A DNA stretch of 64,000 bases from Artemisia argyi (taxonomy: Eukaryota; Streptophyta; Magnoliopsida; Asterales; Asteraceae), in the NCBI GenBank assembly GCA_030686995.1, contig CM060703.1:116011361-116075360 (forward strand), written 5' to 3'. The position numbers and the translations under genes were made by a program. Of this stretch, positions 12,201 through 20,476 are shown in pieces; within the stretch, counting starts at the first letter, position 1, and the number at the start of each line of letters is the position of its first letter. A model generated the notes under the pieces. The model had not been told where the DNA came from. It did no database searches and worked only from the letters and a program-made list of their open reading frames with translations.

Positions 12201-13667
12201 CTGAAACCCTGCCTGAACCTTTTGTGCCAACATCACTGCTTTCTGCAAGTACTCTAGATCTTTTTTGTTCGGCTTAGTAGGACAGTTCCTTGCCATATGA
12301 CCTACACTCTGACAGTTGAAACACTTTACCGGATTACCCTGATTCACATTTCCCAAATTCCCAACTACTGGAGCTGCAACATTTCTATTCTGATTACCCA
12401 TTGCCTGATTACCAACATTCTGACCCCTCTGATTTCCAACAAACTGACCCATCTGATTCCCTGCATACTGACCATACAGATTTCCTGCATTCTGATTCCC
12501 TGCATTCAGCATATTCTGATTCCCCATGTTAATTCCAGTAGCATATCCTTGCTGATTCCCATAAACTCCAACCATTTGGCCTCCGTTGCCAATATTAAAA
12601 CTCGGCTGAGCGATCTGTCTGTTGCGAGTATTCGATGAAATCCTTTGGTTGTTGTTTGTTGGTGTAGAATAGCGTCCTTGGAATGCCTTTGACAGAAAAG
12701 CAAACGCTTGGGTCAATGCTGTAGAAGCTTCATCATTTTCAGTGAATTCTGGGTCTTCGAATAGTGGGTATTGCTGTTGTGGAATAACATGTTGTTGTTG
12801 CTGTCGGTAGAACTGTTGTTGGTAGACCGCTGTTGGTTGTTGAACGTATGATGGTTGCAAGTAGTTGTGAGTGGAAGATGATGATGATGATTGTTGTGTG
12901 TTCACTGGTAGCGGTGTTGGTGTAGTAGCAATTAATGCAAGAGGATCATGATTCTTTGCTAATCTTTCATTCCTTACTTCATTAGCCTCAGCTTGGTTTT
13001 GCTTCAAAAAGTCATAGAGTTGATCATAATTCACCTTATGTAAGACCTTTGTTTGATTGACAACTGTAACATAACGACCCCATTCTTCTGGAAGGTTATT
13101 GATGAATTTGATGTTTGTTGCAATTGTTCGAGGTGTCAACTTGTTTCTGATTAACTCATTCATCAAAGTGCAAAACCTTGTGTAGTAGGATTCAATCTGT
13201 TCACCTTTAGTGGATGTGAAATTCTCCCATTCAGTAAGAAGTTTGTTCTCAACGTCTTGTTGTCCAATCTCTGTTCCATGACATATCCTTCTAACACGTT
13301 CCCACATAGCATAAGCAGTTTCACAACTGTCGACCGCAACAAAGATCTCCCGTGGTAATCCAAGTTGGATTAAATGCATTGCCATATCATCAGCGGCGAT
13401 CTGCTTCTTGTCTTCCTCTGTGTAATCTGCTTCTGTTTGTTCACGCACGAACGGTTGAGTAGGAGGTGTTGTATTTGGATTACCTTCAATTTGAACTTGT
13501 CTTGGCATAAATGGACCATTTGTAATGGAGTTGATCATTAATTTACCATCAGGCTTTGTTTTGATGTAACGAAGCATGCGGCTTGTCCATGGGAGATATC
13601 CACCTTTTTCAAGCATTAGAGGTCGGTTTTCCGCACCGGCTGCATGAATATCTTGCTGAGTTGCCAT
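9222..13667 (-). CDS. Copia-type gag protein with long coiled-coil and Cys/His tail
   Basis: This is the only long intact ORF in the window (1481 codons). Residues about 30-240 look like the UBN2-type gag domain of copia elements (PWTSRMLRYIKTKPDG, then YAMWERV and YYTRFCTLMNEL). Residues 250-440 are rich in Gln, Asn and Gly, with GNQ repeats. A standard zinc knuckle, CFNCQSVGHMARNC (CX2CX4HX4C), lies at about 449-462. A long coiled coil covers about 630-760, with more Lys/Glu-rich helical sequence after it. Near residue 1290 comes a second motif, CPTCQKCVFSANHDAC, and then three RWI(S/P)xG repeats before the end. The gag part should bind and package element RNA. The role of the tail is unknown. 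No protease, integrase or RT follows. The start ATG opens with MATQQDIHAAG, a typical gag start for this group as I remember it. Confidence 0.9.
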   Translation of the reverse strand: MATQQDIHAAGAENRPLMLEKGGYLPWTSRMLRYIKTKPDGKLMINSITNGPFMPRQVQIEGNPNTTPPTQPFVREQTEADYTEEDKKQIAADDMAMHLIQLGLPREIFVAVDSCETAYAMWERVRRICHGTEIGQQDVENKLLTEWENFTSTKGEQIESYYTRFCTLMNELIRNKLTPRTIATNIKFINNLPEEWGRYVTVVNQTKVLHKVNYDQLYDFLKQNQAEANEVRNERLAKNHDPLALIATTPTPLPVNTQQSSSSSSTHNYLQPSYVQQPTAVYQQQFYRQQQQHVIPQQQYPLFEDPEFTENDEASTALTQAFAFLSKAFQGRYSTPTNNNQRISSNTRNRQIAQPSFNIGNGGQMVGVYGNQQGYATGINMGNQNMLNAGNQNAGNLYGQYAGNQMGQFVGNQRGQNVGNQAMGNQNRNVAAPVVGNLGNVNQGNPVKCFNCQSVGHMARNCPTKPNKKDLEYLQKAVMLAQKVQAGFQLNAEENDFMALMDDMEDREDIDANYIFMANLQEAKYDTDSDTLPVYDTNAPSEVSNVNTCHNNDIFDMSPHEEQHSEKLAPTYDTYLDTPSSSNTPSATPDVNHNGGFVSQHAENDEETCALFESLLNNCRIEIENVQKVNRDVKAANVKLTAELESYKENVKAFEFHNKRLSELETGYQNSISREQQLQLKFDTLDVNSFKKIKSLNVEISDLQNQLSKQRTAYTNLEKERDELKKDFAKKEDKLLEEIVESEHMIADLEELVVKSGQSSQTMKMISNQTNPIYHTKHKMALGNNTPCNLKKAQQEQNVLYSGNVIYTKHDPPVVRDSVLTIEHVEESINKMKQKDLKPIDYNKLNKLSGITFVPQTEPSAFSIKRPFAKFLSKKKVVSKSLSKMEQMSSNNTFNTSEAREFLDDVKKRIQELQNIVASKTKININNWHSSFHIEQKKVFQNEITIPLNNISARVIHFEQAFLKETADFVKDHKSLVNEANDTRENMNVLENLNDSLFEAVMTTGIMSIILQTYSIQDDERQRAETSEIVSKYENAFVKLEKENMSFFKQLDRKSEECKYDKLSYEHAYKEMKEQNDLLRAQLVSIKGKGVETKFAKPSTSEKPNVSNTVQKPKMSISRFAPKVDEKKDLSKPVTPQPLLKKKEMETIVEKRKLVVARNTNVSAPGSSRNSTTNVTTKSVKESVGSNDMVQNHHLEEARKKAQRRKNGILGAKPSVTNSTRFQSTASSSKPLPRNYLQTTRDWLASKSSGTKENARNVECNTKNSRVLSNNKQFPKDCSDKIIIAVLNKNVEFVCPTCQKCVFSANHDACIVQFLKKGKSSVKAQSSKTPNRNKPIDNNKMVKKPIRWISKGCSFSKTETSAASDKKTTSRSYLRWIPTGKVFHTVGLRWIPTGMIFDCCTKANNSDNHQEKEVETITTIDSQHPQSVDSCTSNTVIYETSSSLVAGASTISEPSSSEGSNSVNSIKSIFQSSIFDFPFLF

Positions 13668-13967
13668 TGATGAAGTGTAGATTGATAAAGTTGATTCTTG
13701 GATCGATTCAACGAAGTAGGAGTTGTGTTTAGTGTAAGTTGATGCAAGTTTTTATGGTGAAAAATTTGATCTGGAACCTTAAAACCTCAATAACTTCCGT
13801 TCGGAGTGGATTTGGGCCTCGAAGCTTGGCTTGAATCATCTTTAGATTATTCAACGTGTCCTTCTTCTCTGTCTCATGGTCGTTTTGACAGCTGATTCGT
13901 CGAAAACGGAGTTACGGTTCAAAAGTTATGGCCGTTTGAAGTTTGGTTGTCAAAAGTCAAAAACTTA

Positions 13968-14440
13968 CGCGTAAACCTTGATCTTATGCGTAAATAGTGA
14001 ATAATCTTACGCGTAAGATGTTATGCGTAACCTTTAATTTATGCGTAAGATCTAAGGTTATGCGTAAACAATATTGTTTATGCGTAGACTTTGATTTTAC
14101 GCGTAAACTTAGAGTTTATGCGTAAGAATGTTACGCATAAGGTTTTTTCAACCAAAGTGATCTCTCAAACTTGTCCAAGCTTGAAAGATATCCCGTGTCG
14201 AAGTATTCCACAAACTTATCCAAGTCAGGGAAGTATTGAGTACAACTTCTGCGTAGGAACTTCTGCGTAGGATCTTATGCGTAGAATCCAATCTTAGGCG
14301 TAGAATCCAATCTTTTGCGTAGAAAGAGGTTTTTCTGCTTAAACTTAAGCGTAGGAAGCTGTTTTACGCGTAGAAAGAGGGTTTTTAGCCAAAACTCACG
14401 CGTAAACAGTACTAGAATACGAAAACTTACGCGTAAGATG
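13968..14440 (-). promoter_or_regulatory. Array of TTACGCGTAA-like motifs in element 1 leader
   Basis: About 19 copies of TTACGCGTAA, TTATGCGTA or close variants lie within 475 bp, in two clusters (13968-14140 and 14249-14440). They sit between the primer-binding site and the gag start. The palindromic core ACGCGT fits the CGCG box bound by CAMTA-type factors in plants, and also the MluI cell-cycle box of yeast. The sequence shows only the motif density; any binding is inference. The array lies downstream of the LTR promoter and would be present in the RNA, so an RNA role is also possible. Confidence 0.75.
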
Positions 14441-14690
14441 TCCCAAAAAGCAAAAAATCCGATTTTTTCAACCAAAAACACTTTTTTCACATGTTTCTAT
14501 TGTTCAAATCTTTCCCAAAACACTTAGAATCACTAAAACTTCAATAAAAACAACAACTTTAACACTAAAACCACGTAAAAATCAAAACTTTTTAATGAAA
14601 AACACACGTTTTTAAATGAAAAACACAACTTTTAAAGAGAATGCTTGATGAAAACGATTTCCACACACTCCTAAATCATTGTTAGGCGAT

Positions 14691-14698
14691 TGATACCA
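14691..14698 (-). promoter_or_regulatory. Element 1 primer-binding site
   Basis: The minus strand reads TGGTATCA two bases after the 5' LTR end. It matches the start of the usual plant copia site for initiator tRNA-Met, though homology stops after eight bases. Confidence 0.75.
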
Positions 14699-14700
14699 CT

Positions 14701-15103
14701 TGTAGGACCTTAGATATATCAACTTTAACAATAATATAGCATGTAAATGAAGTAAAGATGGTGACTTGATGAGATATAAGTGGCGTTAAAACTAGAGAGA
14801 ATAAGAGATGAAATAGAAAGCTTTTATTAATAAACACACACAATACACACACAAGCACACTTAAAAATGACTAGGTAAGTGCCTTATATAGTTAGAGAGA
14901 AATGCCTCATGGGCTTTCTAATGGACTTGGGCTTGGACTTGGTTTACATGAATTATAAAGGCTTATGAAACATAACTAATAACATATTAGCTTACCAAGA
15001 CCAAGGCCCATTGACTATTCTTGTAACACAAACTACGACACATTACAACGTTACAATAAATGAGAATGACCATCACTTTTTAATATAATTTTCAATGCTA
15101 ACA
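14701..15103 (-). repeat. Element 1 5' LTR
   Basis: This is the partner of 6234-6637, starting TGTTAGCATTG and ending CCTACA on the minus strand. It carries the TATA box TATATAAGG on the minus strand (+ strand 14882-14890), which would drive the gag transcript. Confidence 0.92.
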
Positions 15104-15840
15104 TCTTAGATTTAATGAAACCTAGCTATTAATTATTGATTGTTGGTTTGTTTGATTGTATCGGGTGATTGATTTCACGTTAGGCTCCAGAAAACTGGTC
15201 GAACTCCTATATGGTAACTGGCTTGAATGTCTTGAGAAACGTATTTGGTTGTGTACACCGATGTTATTGGTTGTTTTTAATGCATATGTGACTATTAAGG
15301 AGGCCATGATAGGATACTAAACGTGTTGTCATAGGAAGAGATAGAAGCTTATAGAGTTGGGGAAGGACGTACACGCCCCCATGACTGGTATTAAGGAAAA
15401 CAACCCTTCATCCAAACAATTATAACAAACCAATTAATTAATAAGAGATAACTAGGGAGTAGTGAAATCTAAGTTAACACATTTTCTCATCATAAGAAGT
15501 TCACCACTTTTACTTTTCTTGTTATTTAATTTTATTTGCATTAGTAGTTATTTTGGGTTAGTTGACTAGCAACTAATTCCGCCAATTCTTCCAATACCCG
15601 AGATATTTTACTTGCTTTCATAAAAATATAAAAATACAAAAAGAATCATCCCTCACCTTTAGACCTATTTTACGTAGTTTTCAATCCTAATGACACTATT
15701 CCCCTAGAGAACGATCAATCCCCCGGTACTTGTTACTCACTATAGTACATCGGTCAGGTACACTGCCTGGTGGGGATTGCAAACTTCTCAAAATCTCTTG
15801 AGAAGTAAAACCTTTTGTAAGTTTGCAAAAACACGCTTCA
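15104..15840 (+). mobile_element. B2 3' LTR, second part
   Basis: This continues the LTR broken at 6233 and aligns with 19550-20317 of element B: the TTAGAT..GAAAC block, ACACTGCCTGGTGGGG, CTTGAGAAGTAAAACC, and an end in CTTCA at 15840. Small ORFs here have no support. Confidence 0.85.
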
Positions 15841-16242
15841 TTATGTGACTTGTACAAATGTTATTCGATTAGATGTTTGTAATAATATTTGTACTTGGTT
15901 ATGCGACTTGTACAAATGTTATTCGATTAGATGGAGTGTACCATTGTATGCAACTTGTACTTTTTGAATTTTTTTATTCATTATCTTTGTACTTATTATT
16001 ATTTTTAAATAAAAATTCAAAAATTTTCAAGTTTGAAAATGCAATTTAAAAAATTTTAAATTTTTATTTATTTATTTTTAGTTTTTAAATTGGGTGTACC
16101 ATTTTATACAACGTGTACTTTTTTGATTTTTTTTAAATTCATTATCTTTGTTACAATTTTAAACTTTTATATATTTTTTTATAATTGGTTTTAAAAAGAA
16201 AAATATAATTTATTATGAGCTAGTGTGTTGAGTACGCTTTCC

Positions 16243-16287
<45 letters not shown>

Positions 16288-16610
16288 TACACACATACCT
16301 AGAACAACACATCCCTCTTCTTGCCATCTACCTATGACAGCTAGAAACTGAAACGACCAAAACAAAAAAAATAAATAAAAAGGCTCTATAGCCGATTTAA
16401 TATTGGTTATTTGTCTCATCGTTTACATTATCACAGTTCTCAAGATGATGTGGATTCCGAAGGTAATTTATTGAGTTTCGTCTATGTTTTATGTTAGTAA
16501 TTTGCATGCCTATCGTTTAATAGTAATTTTGAATTAACCAGCTGCATAATTGTTTTAGTTAAGTTTTTGTTTACCGATTAGTGTGTTCCAAGGGGTTATA
16601 CTCTGTTTAA
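15841..16610. other. Probable host intergenic DNA with simple repeats
   Basis: I see no gene here. It contains a 34-bp direct repeat (15842-15875 and 15900-15933, one mismatch), very AT-rich DNA (about 15960-16210) with two further degenerate GTACCATT/ACTTGTAC units, and an (AC)n microsatellite at 16247-16284. Since it lies between the end of B2 and the disrupted ORF, it is probably native DNA. Confidence 0.6.
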
Positions 16611-17550
16611 GTACCTTGTATGGTTGTAAGTGTGAATGTATTTGTTTAAGTTAGTTGGATTAGATTGGGTGTAGTAAATGGTATTGTCCTTTTTATGATC
16701 ATTATGCTGAAGGTGATGTAAGTTGCACATTTGTGGGTTTTTATTAAAATGAGAATGTAACTCTGTTTTTGTGGTTATTTTGTTCATGTTTATGATGTAC
16801 TCGTGTGTTGGAAGTTTGAATGTATTTGTATAAGTAACTTGGATTAGATTGGGTTTAGTAAATGTTATTGTCCTTTTTTTTATCAATACCCTGAAGCTGT
16901 GTTTTTTAATTGTATGGTTTTTTTAATTTGATATTGTAACTATGTTTTGTAATTATTTTGCAAGATGGTTACTAAAAGTTTGCTTCTTTGATTGTGTATT
17001 GGCCTAGTATATAACTAGTTTAGTTTGAATGGAATTGGACAGGCAGAAGGTTAAGCTATTAAAATATGTTATATGCATTGCAAATGGATACTAAGGACTT
17101 AAACTTTGATTTGACATGGGTCTTACCCTATAAAAACCCACCTTGAAGCACATTTAAGTACCCTGTCTAATTTGGAACTTTGAAGGGACCCAACTGTAGA
17201 GTTTCATAAGGGTTTGTAGTATTAGTTTATCATTAGTTTTATATAGTAACTAAGTTTGGTAATTATTTTTGCAACATGGTGTGCTTCTTTTAGTGTGCAT
17301 TGACCTAGTTTCCGACTAGTTTAGTTTGAATACAATTGGAAAGGCAAAAGATTAAGCTATTAAAATATGTTACACGCATTGCAAATTGATATTGAGGAGT
17401 TAAATTTTGATTTGACATTGGACTTACCCTCTCAAAACCCGCCTTGAAGCACATTTAAGTTGCCTGTCTTATTTGGAACTTTGAAATGACCCGACTGTAG
17501 AGTCTCATTAATGGAGTGGTTTGTAGTATTAGTTTATCATTAGTTTTTTC
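16611..17550 (+). repeat. Two tandem duplications upstream of the host ORF
   Basis: A unit of about 180 bp is present twice (about 16615-16790 and 16795-16960; shared GGATTAGATTGGGT and TATTGTCCTTTT). A unit of about 300 bp follows twice (about 16962-17275 and 17276-17550; shared GCACATTTAAGT and TTAGTTTATCATTAG). Copies are diverged, so the duplications are old. They end just before the TATA-like box of the ORF at 17642. Confidence 0.75.
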
Positions 17551-17551
17551 C

Positions 17552-17559
17552 TATTTAAA
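17552..17559 (+). promoter_or_regulatory. TATA-like box of the host ORF
   Basis: TATTTAAA lies 82 bases before the ATG at 17642. That leaves room for a start site about 30 bases downstream and a 5' leader of about 50 bases. It is placed by position and consensus only. Confidence 0.4.
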
Positions 17560-17641
17560 GGTTGTATAAGAGTCTAAGTTGCATATTACAAAAGTAGTAA
17601 ACTTCTTTAAGAAGAAAAAAGGTTAAAAAAAGGCAGACACA

Positions 17642-17941
17642 ATGGCGAATAACCCCCAACAAGACCAACTTCCGCCACAAGACACCATCTCCATAACCTC
17701 TATGGCACAACCAGTGCATCCACCTGAGAACCAACCACAAGAGACTAGGCTATCTGAGCTTGTTTGTGCATCAAAATCTATCTATCTTAGGGATATGATG
17801 GTTGTGCTCTTTGAGCGTGAAAATGAAAAGGACTTTGCTCTTGTGGGTAACTTGCACTCCATCGCCTCAGAGTTGTCTCTCCGGGTACAGGAGAGGGCCG
17901 AGTACATAGGCGAGCTCAGTCGGTTGACAGGATCAGGCATT
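17642..17941 (+). pseudogene. Unrecognised ORF, 5' part, cut by element A
   Basis: One hundred codons from ATG (context ACACAATGGCG) run to the insertion point of element A. The N-terminus is Pro/Gln-rich (MANNPQQDQLPPQD). The rest is charged and probably helical, with the heptad-like LSLRVQERAEYIGELSRL near the break. As it stands, the frame runs into the LTR and stops seven codons later. Past the element, codons resume in the same frame at 51503-51606 once one copy of the gcatt duplication is removed. I do not recognise the protein. It could be a host gene or a small gene of an unknown element. The in-frame continuation and the Kozak-like start favour a real coding sequence. Confidence 0.65.
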
Positions 17942-18208
17942 TGTTGGAGTATGCTCGTGTCATAATAAATAATTTTATGGCTAGACATATGTGAGCCTAT
18001 GGGGATCTCCTTTGATCACTTGGTTTTGTTGGTGAGTTGATACATTTGTGATAGTCTCCATTCGTTGCTACCAATCATGCTACAAAGTTGTAACCTTGTT
18101 GTTGTTATTTATTTGATTGATCATATGACTCTATGGATCCTTGTTGGTGATGTTTTTCCACTGCGTTTATATGTTTCTTTTATGTTTATATATTCAACAT
18201 CACCTATA
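17942..18208 (+). repeat. Element A 5' LTR, internally deleted
   Basis: It starts TGTTGGAGTATGCTCG and ends ATCACCTATA. It matches both ends of the 3' LTR (50782-51497) but lacks about 450 bp of its middle, with the break near 18002-18005. Both LTRs end in TA rather than CA; the duplication and the primer-binding site fix this boundary. Confidence 0.9.
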
Positions 18209-18209
18209 G

Positions 18210-18223
18210 TGGTTTCAGAGCCA
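18210..18223 (+). promoter_or_regulatory. Element A primer-binding site
   Basis: TGGTTTCAGAGCCA differs at one base from the usual plant copia site TGGTATCAGAGCC for initiator tRNA-Met, and it begins two bases after the LTR. Confidence 0.85.
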
Positions 18224-18890
18224 TCATATGATGTCATATGATCATCTTATATGCGTAAAAATGGCTAAAAACACGTGTTTTTATTGGATTCAAAAGGGTA
18301 ATTTCAAAACAGCCCCAAAGGCTAAATTTTTGTTAAAAATTCGACCTATATGAGGTCATATGATCACTTTTTGATCCCATGGACATTTGTTATGCATATA
18401 TTAATTGGTATACTTGTCGGGTACGTGAAAAATGGCCTAAAGCACATTTAATTGATCGATTTATGAAACGATTTCAAATCAGCCCCTATGGCTTAATTTT
18501 CTATGGTAATATGATGTTAAGAAGGTCCTAATATCAGTGGGTTTTGAACCTAAAACCATTTGACACGCGTACCAATCGGGGTTTTAATTCTTGTTAATTA
18601 ATTTCTTTGATTTCGTTGGCTAACAATTTATTTCTTGTTATTTATTTTGTTTCCATGGCAAATACATGCATGTTTGTCAATGGAGTTAGCTAACACCATG
18701 TATTGATCATAGTATTATGGTATTGTTATGTGTATATGCAAAGCCGATGAAAACCGAGACCAATTGTGCCTTGGATTGTTGTGAATGTTGTTTAATTTCG
18801 TGTTTTGTGGTTTTTGCCATTGTTTCGGCATTTATGTAATAATATTCTTTTTCATTGTAGCCATTGTTTGGGAACTTTTACAGTAGGTAG
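18224..18890 (+). other. Element A 5' internal region
   Basis: This is non-coding. Degenerate repeated blocks of roughly 130-165 bp contain TCATATGATCA, TGGCYWAAARCAC and CAGCCCCWAWGGCT (about 18232-18360 and 18361-18500). No gag domain is readable. It is interrupted by element B at 18891 and continues at 26390. Confidence 0.6.
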
Positions 18891-20317
18891 TGATGAGGCG
18901 AAAAGTGTACCGCTTTTAAGGGGTCATTTAAGCCCGAATTCGAGATTATTTGATCAATTATTGCCCTAAATCGTTCCTTTTGTCATTTTAGGTACTTTTG
19001 AAGAGAAATCTGGAAAAGGAAGCATTTTGGACGTTTTTGGAGCATAAAAGTGAAGAAAACGGCAAAGTCAAGGTTTACAAGTGACGGCGTCAAGAGTGAC
19101 AAAAGAGGTGGATGTGGAAATTATAACGTGACAGCCCAGAACATTGTCTTTGTTATTGGCCTGACGACGTCACCAAGTCCGCCAGGGTCCAAATACTAGT
19201 GACGGCCCAGAGTGTTTTCCTACATGATGGCGTCAGAAGTGGATCTAGGCAATACGAATTTCAACTTGGCGGCGAGTTGACGGCGTCAGAGGCTAACACA
19301 TGACGTCGTCAGGATGCATAGTCTATATATATTTTTCCAATTTTTCATTGTATAGTGTGGAACTTTTGGGGAACAAGTTTTGTAAAAACCCTAGGTCGAA
19401 TTTCCTACATCTTGAAGGGGTTTCAAACCCTTCTTTCTTCCATGTTTGAATAAAGATAAGTACTTCATTAATCATTCAATATGTCTATGTATTGTTTGAT
19501 TCTATCTTATGTGTATCTTTCTTTTAACATGTTAGGCTAGGCTTTTATTGTGTTTACTTAGATGTAGTGAAACTTAGATTTTGATTATGGGTTGATTGTT
19601 TGTTTATAATTGTTATGGATGATTGTATTCAATTTTAGGCTTAAGAAAACTGGCAGACTTCATTGGTAACTAGCTTGAACGTCTTAAGAAACATGATCTG
19701 AGGTGTACTACGATTTTTGGTTGTATTTAATGCATAAGATAATTCTAATGATTCCATGTTGGGAGCTTTTAACGGCTCGACATAGGAGTGAAGTAGGATC
19801 TTATAGAGTTAGGGAATATTGTACACGGCCCTACGACTAGTATTAAGGAATATAACCCGTCATCCACGCAATTGTAACAAGCTAATCAACCGGTAAGAGA
19901 TATCTAGGGAGTAATGAAATCTAAGTAAACACAAATTTTCTCATTATTGTTTCCCCCAAATTAGTAATTTAGTTTAATTTTCATTTCTTTAATTTTATTT
20001 TGATTGCATCTTAGTTAATTGGGTTAGTTGGCTAGCAACTAATTCCGCCTACTCCTTCAAAACCTGAGATTTTACTTGCTTTCCATAAAATATAAAAATA
20101 CGAAAAGAATCATCCCTCACCTCTAGACATAGTTTATTAGGCTTTCTAATCCTAGCGACACTATTCCTGAGTTGAACGATCAATCCCCCGGTACTTGTCA
20201 CTATACTATACTACAACGATCAGGTACACTGCCTGGTGGGGGTTCTAAGCTTCTCAAGATCCCTTGAGAGGTAAAACCTGTTGCGAGGGCGCAATTCCCA
20301 CGTATCAAATTTTTGGC
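18891..20317 (+). repeat. Element B 5' LTR
   Basis: These 1427 bp start TGATGAGG and end CACGTATCA. The end matches the 3' LTR end at 26384, and in reverse complement both H LTRs. It carries the TGACG/CGTCA array followed by a TATA box (19324-19331), and later the conserved ACACTGCCTGGTGGGG. Confidence 0.92.
19078..19335 (+). promoter_or_regulatory. Palindrome array and TATA box in B LTR
   Basis: Two exact TGACGGCGTCA copies (19082-19092, 19278-19288) lie among several one- or two-base variants (near 19161, 19225 and 19302). TATATATA follows at 19324-19331. The half site TGACG is the core bound by plant TGA-type bZIP factors, and here it is paired as TGACG-N-CGTCA. The same order of array then TATA occurs in B2, the B 3' LTR and both H LTRs. 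I infer that this is the LTR promoter. Confidence 0.7.
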
Positions 20318-20323
20318 GCAGCA

Positions 20324-20343
20324 GCCCGGGGAATAGTTATTGT
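20324..20343 (+). promoter_or_regulatory. Element B primer-binding site
   Basis: TGGCGCAGCAGCCCGGGG follows the LTR by six bases. It resembles the TGGCGCCGTTGCCGGGG site of Athila-like elements, which I recall as tRNA-Asp type, with a few changes. Confidence 0.75.
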
Positions 20344-20476
20344 CTAATTTAGGATTTCTTTTTATTATGTCTACTTGCTAGATTCCTTTCTAGTAAGGTT
20401 TTGTTTTTATTTTTAGGTTTTCTTAATCTATCTCATTTCTTCATTTCTTTGTTCGTAACCTTTACCATCCGACATC

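Larger units (their letters stand above)
6234..15103 (-). mobile_element. Element 1: complete non-autonomous copia-type (TR-GAG-like) retrotransposon
   Basis: This is a full element of about 8.9 kb, read on the minus strand. The 5' LTR is 14701-15103, the primer-binding site 14691-14698, the leader 13668-14690, a gag-type ORF 9222-13667, a long non-coding 3' region 6652-9221, a polypurine tract 6638-6651 and the 3' LTR 6234-6637. The two LTRs differ at six positions and one terminal indel by eye, so the insertion is recent. There is no protease, integrase or reverse transcriptase reading frame, so mobility would depend on another element. It sits inside the 3' LTR of B2. No clean target-site duplication is visible, and about 20 bp of the B2 LTR seem to be missing at the junction. 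Confidence 0.9.

Noticed and set aside
10086..12703. Several 60-113 codon ORFs within 10086-12703 on either strand
   Set aside because: They overlap the intact 1481-codon gag frame and show no domain. They are shadow frames.
16213..16419. 68-codon minus-strand ORF with alternating Val-Cys
   Set aside because: It is a translation of the (AC)n repeat at 16247-16284.
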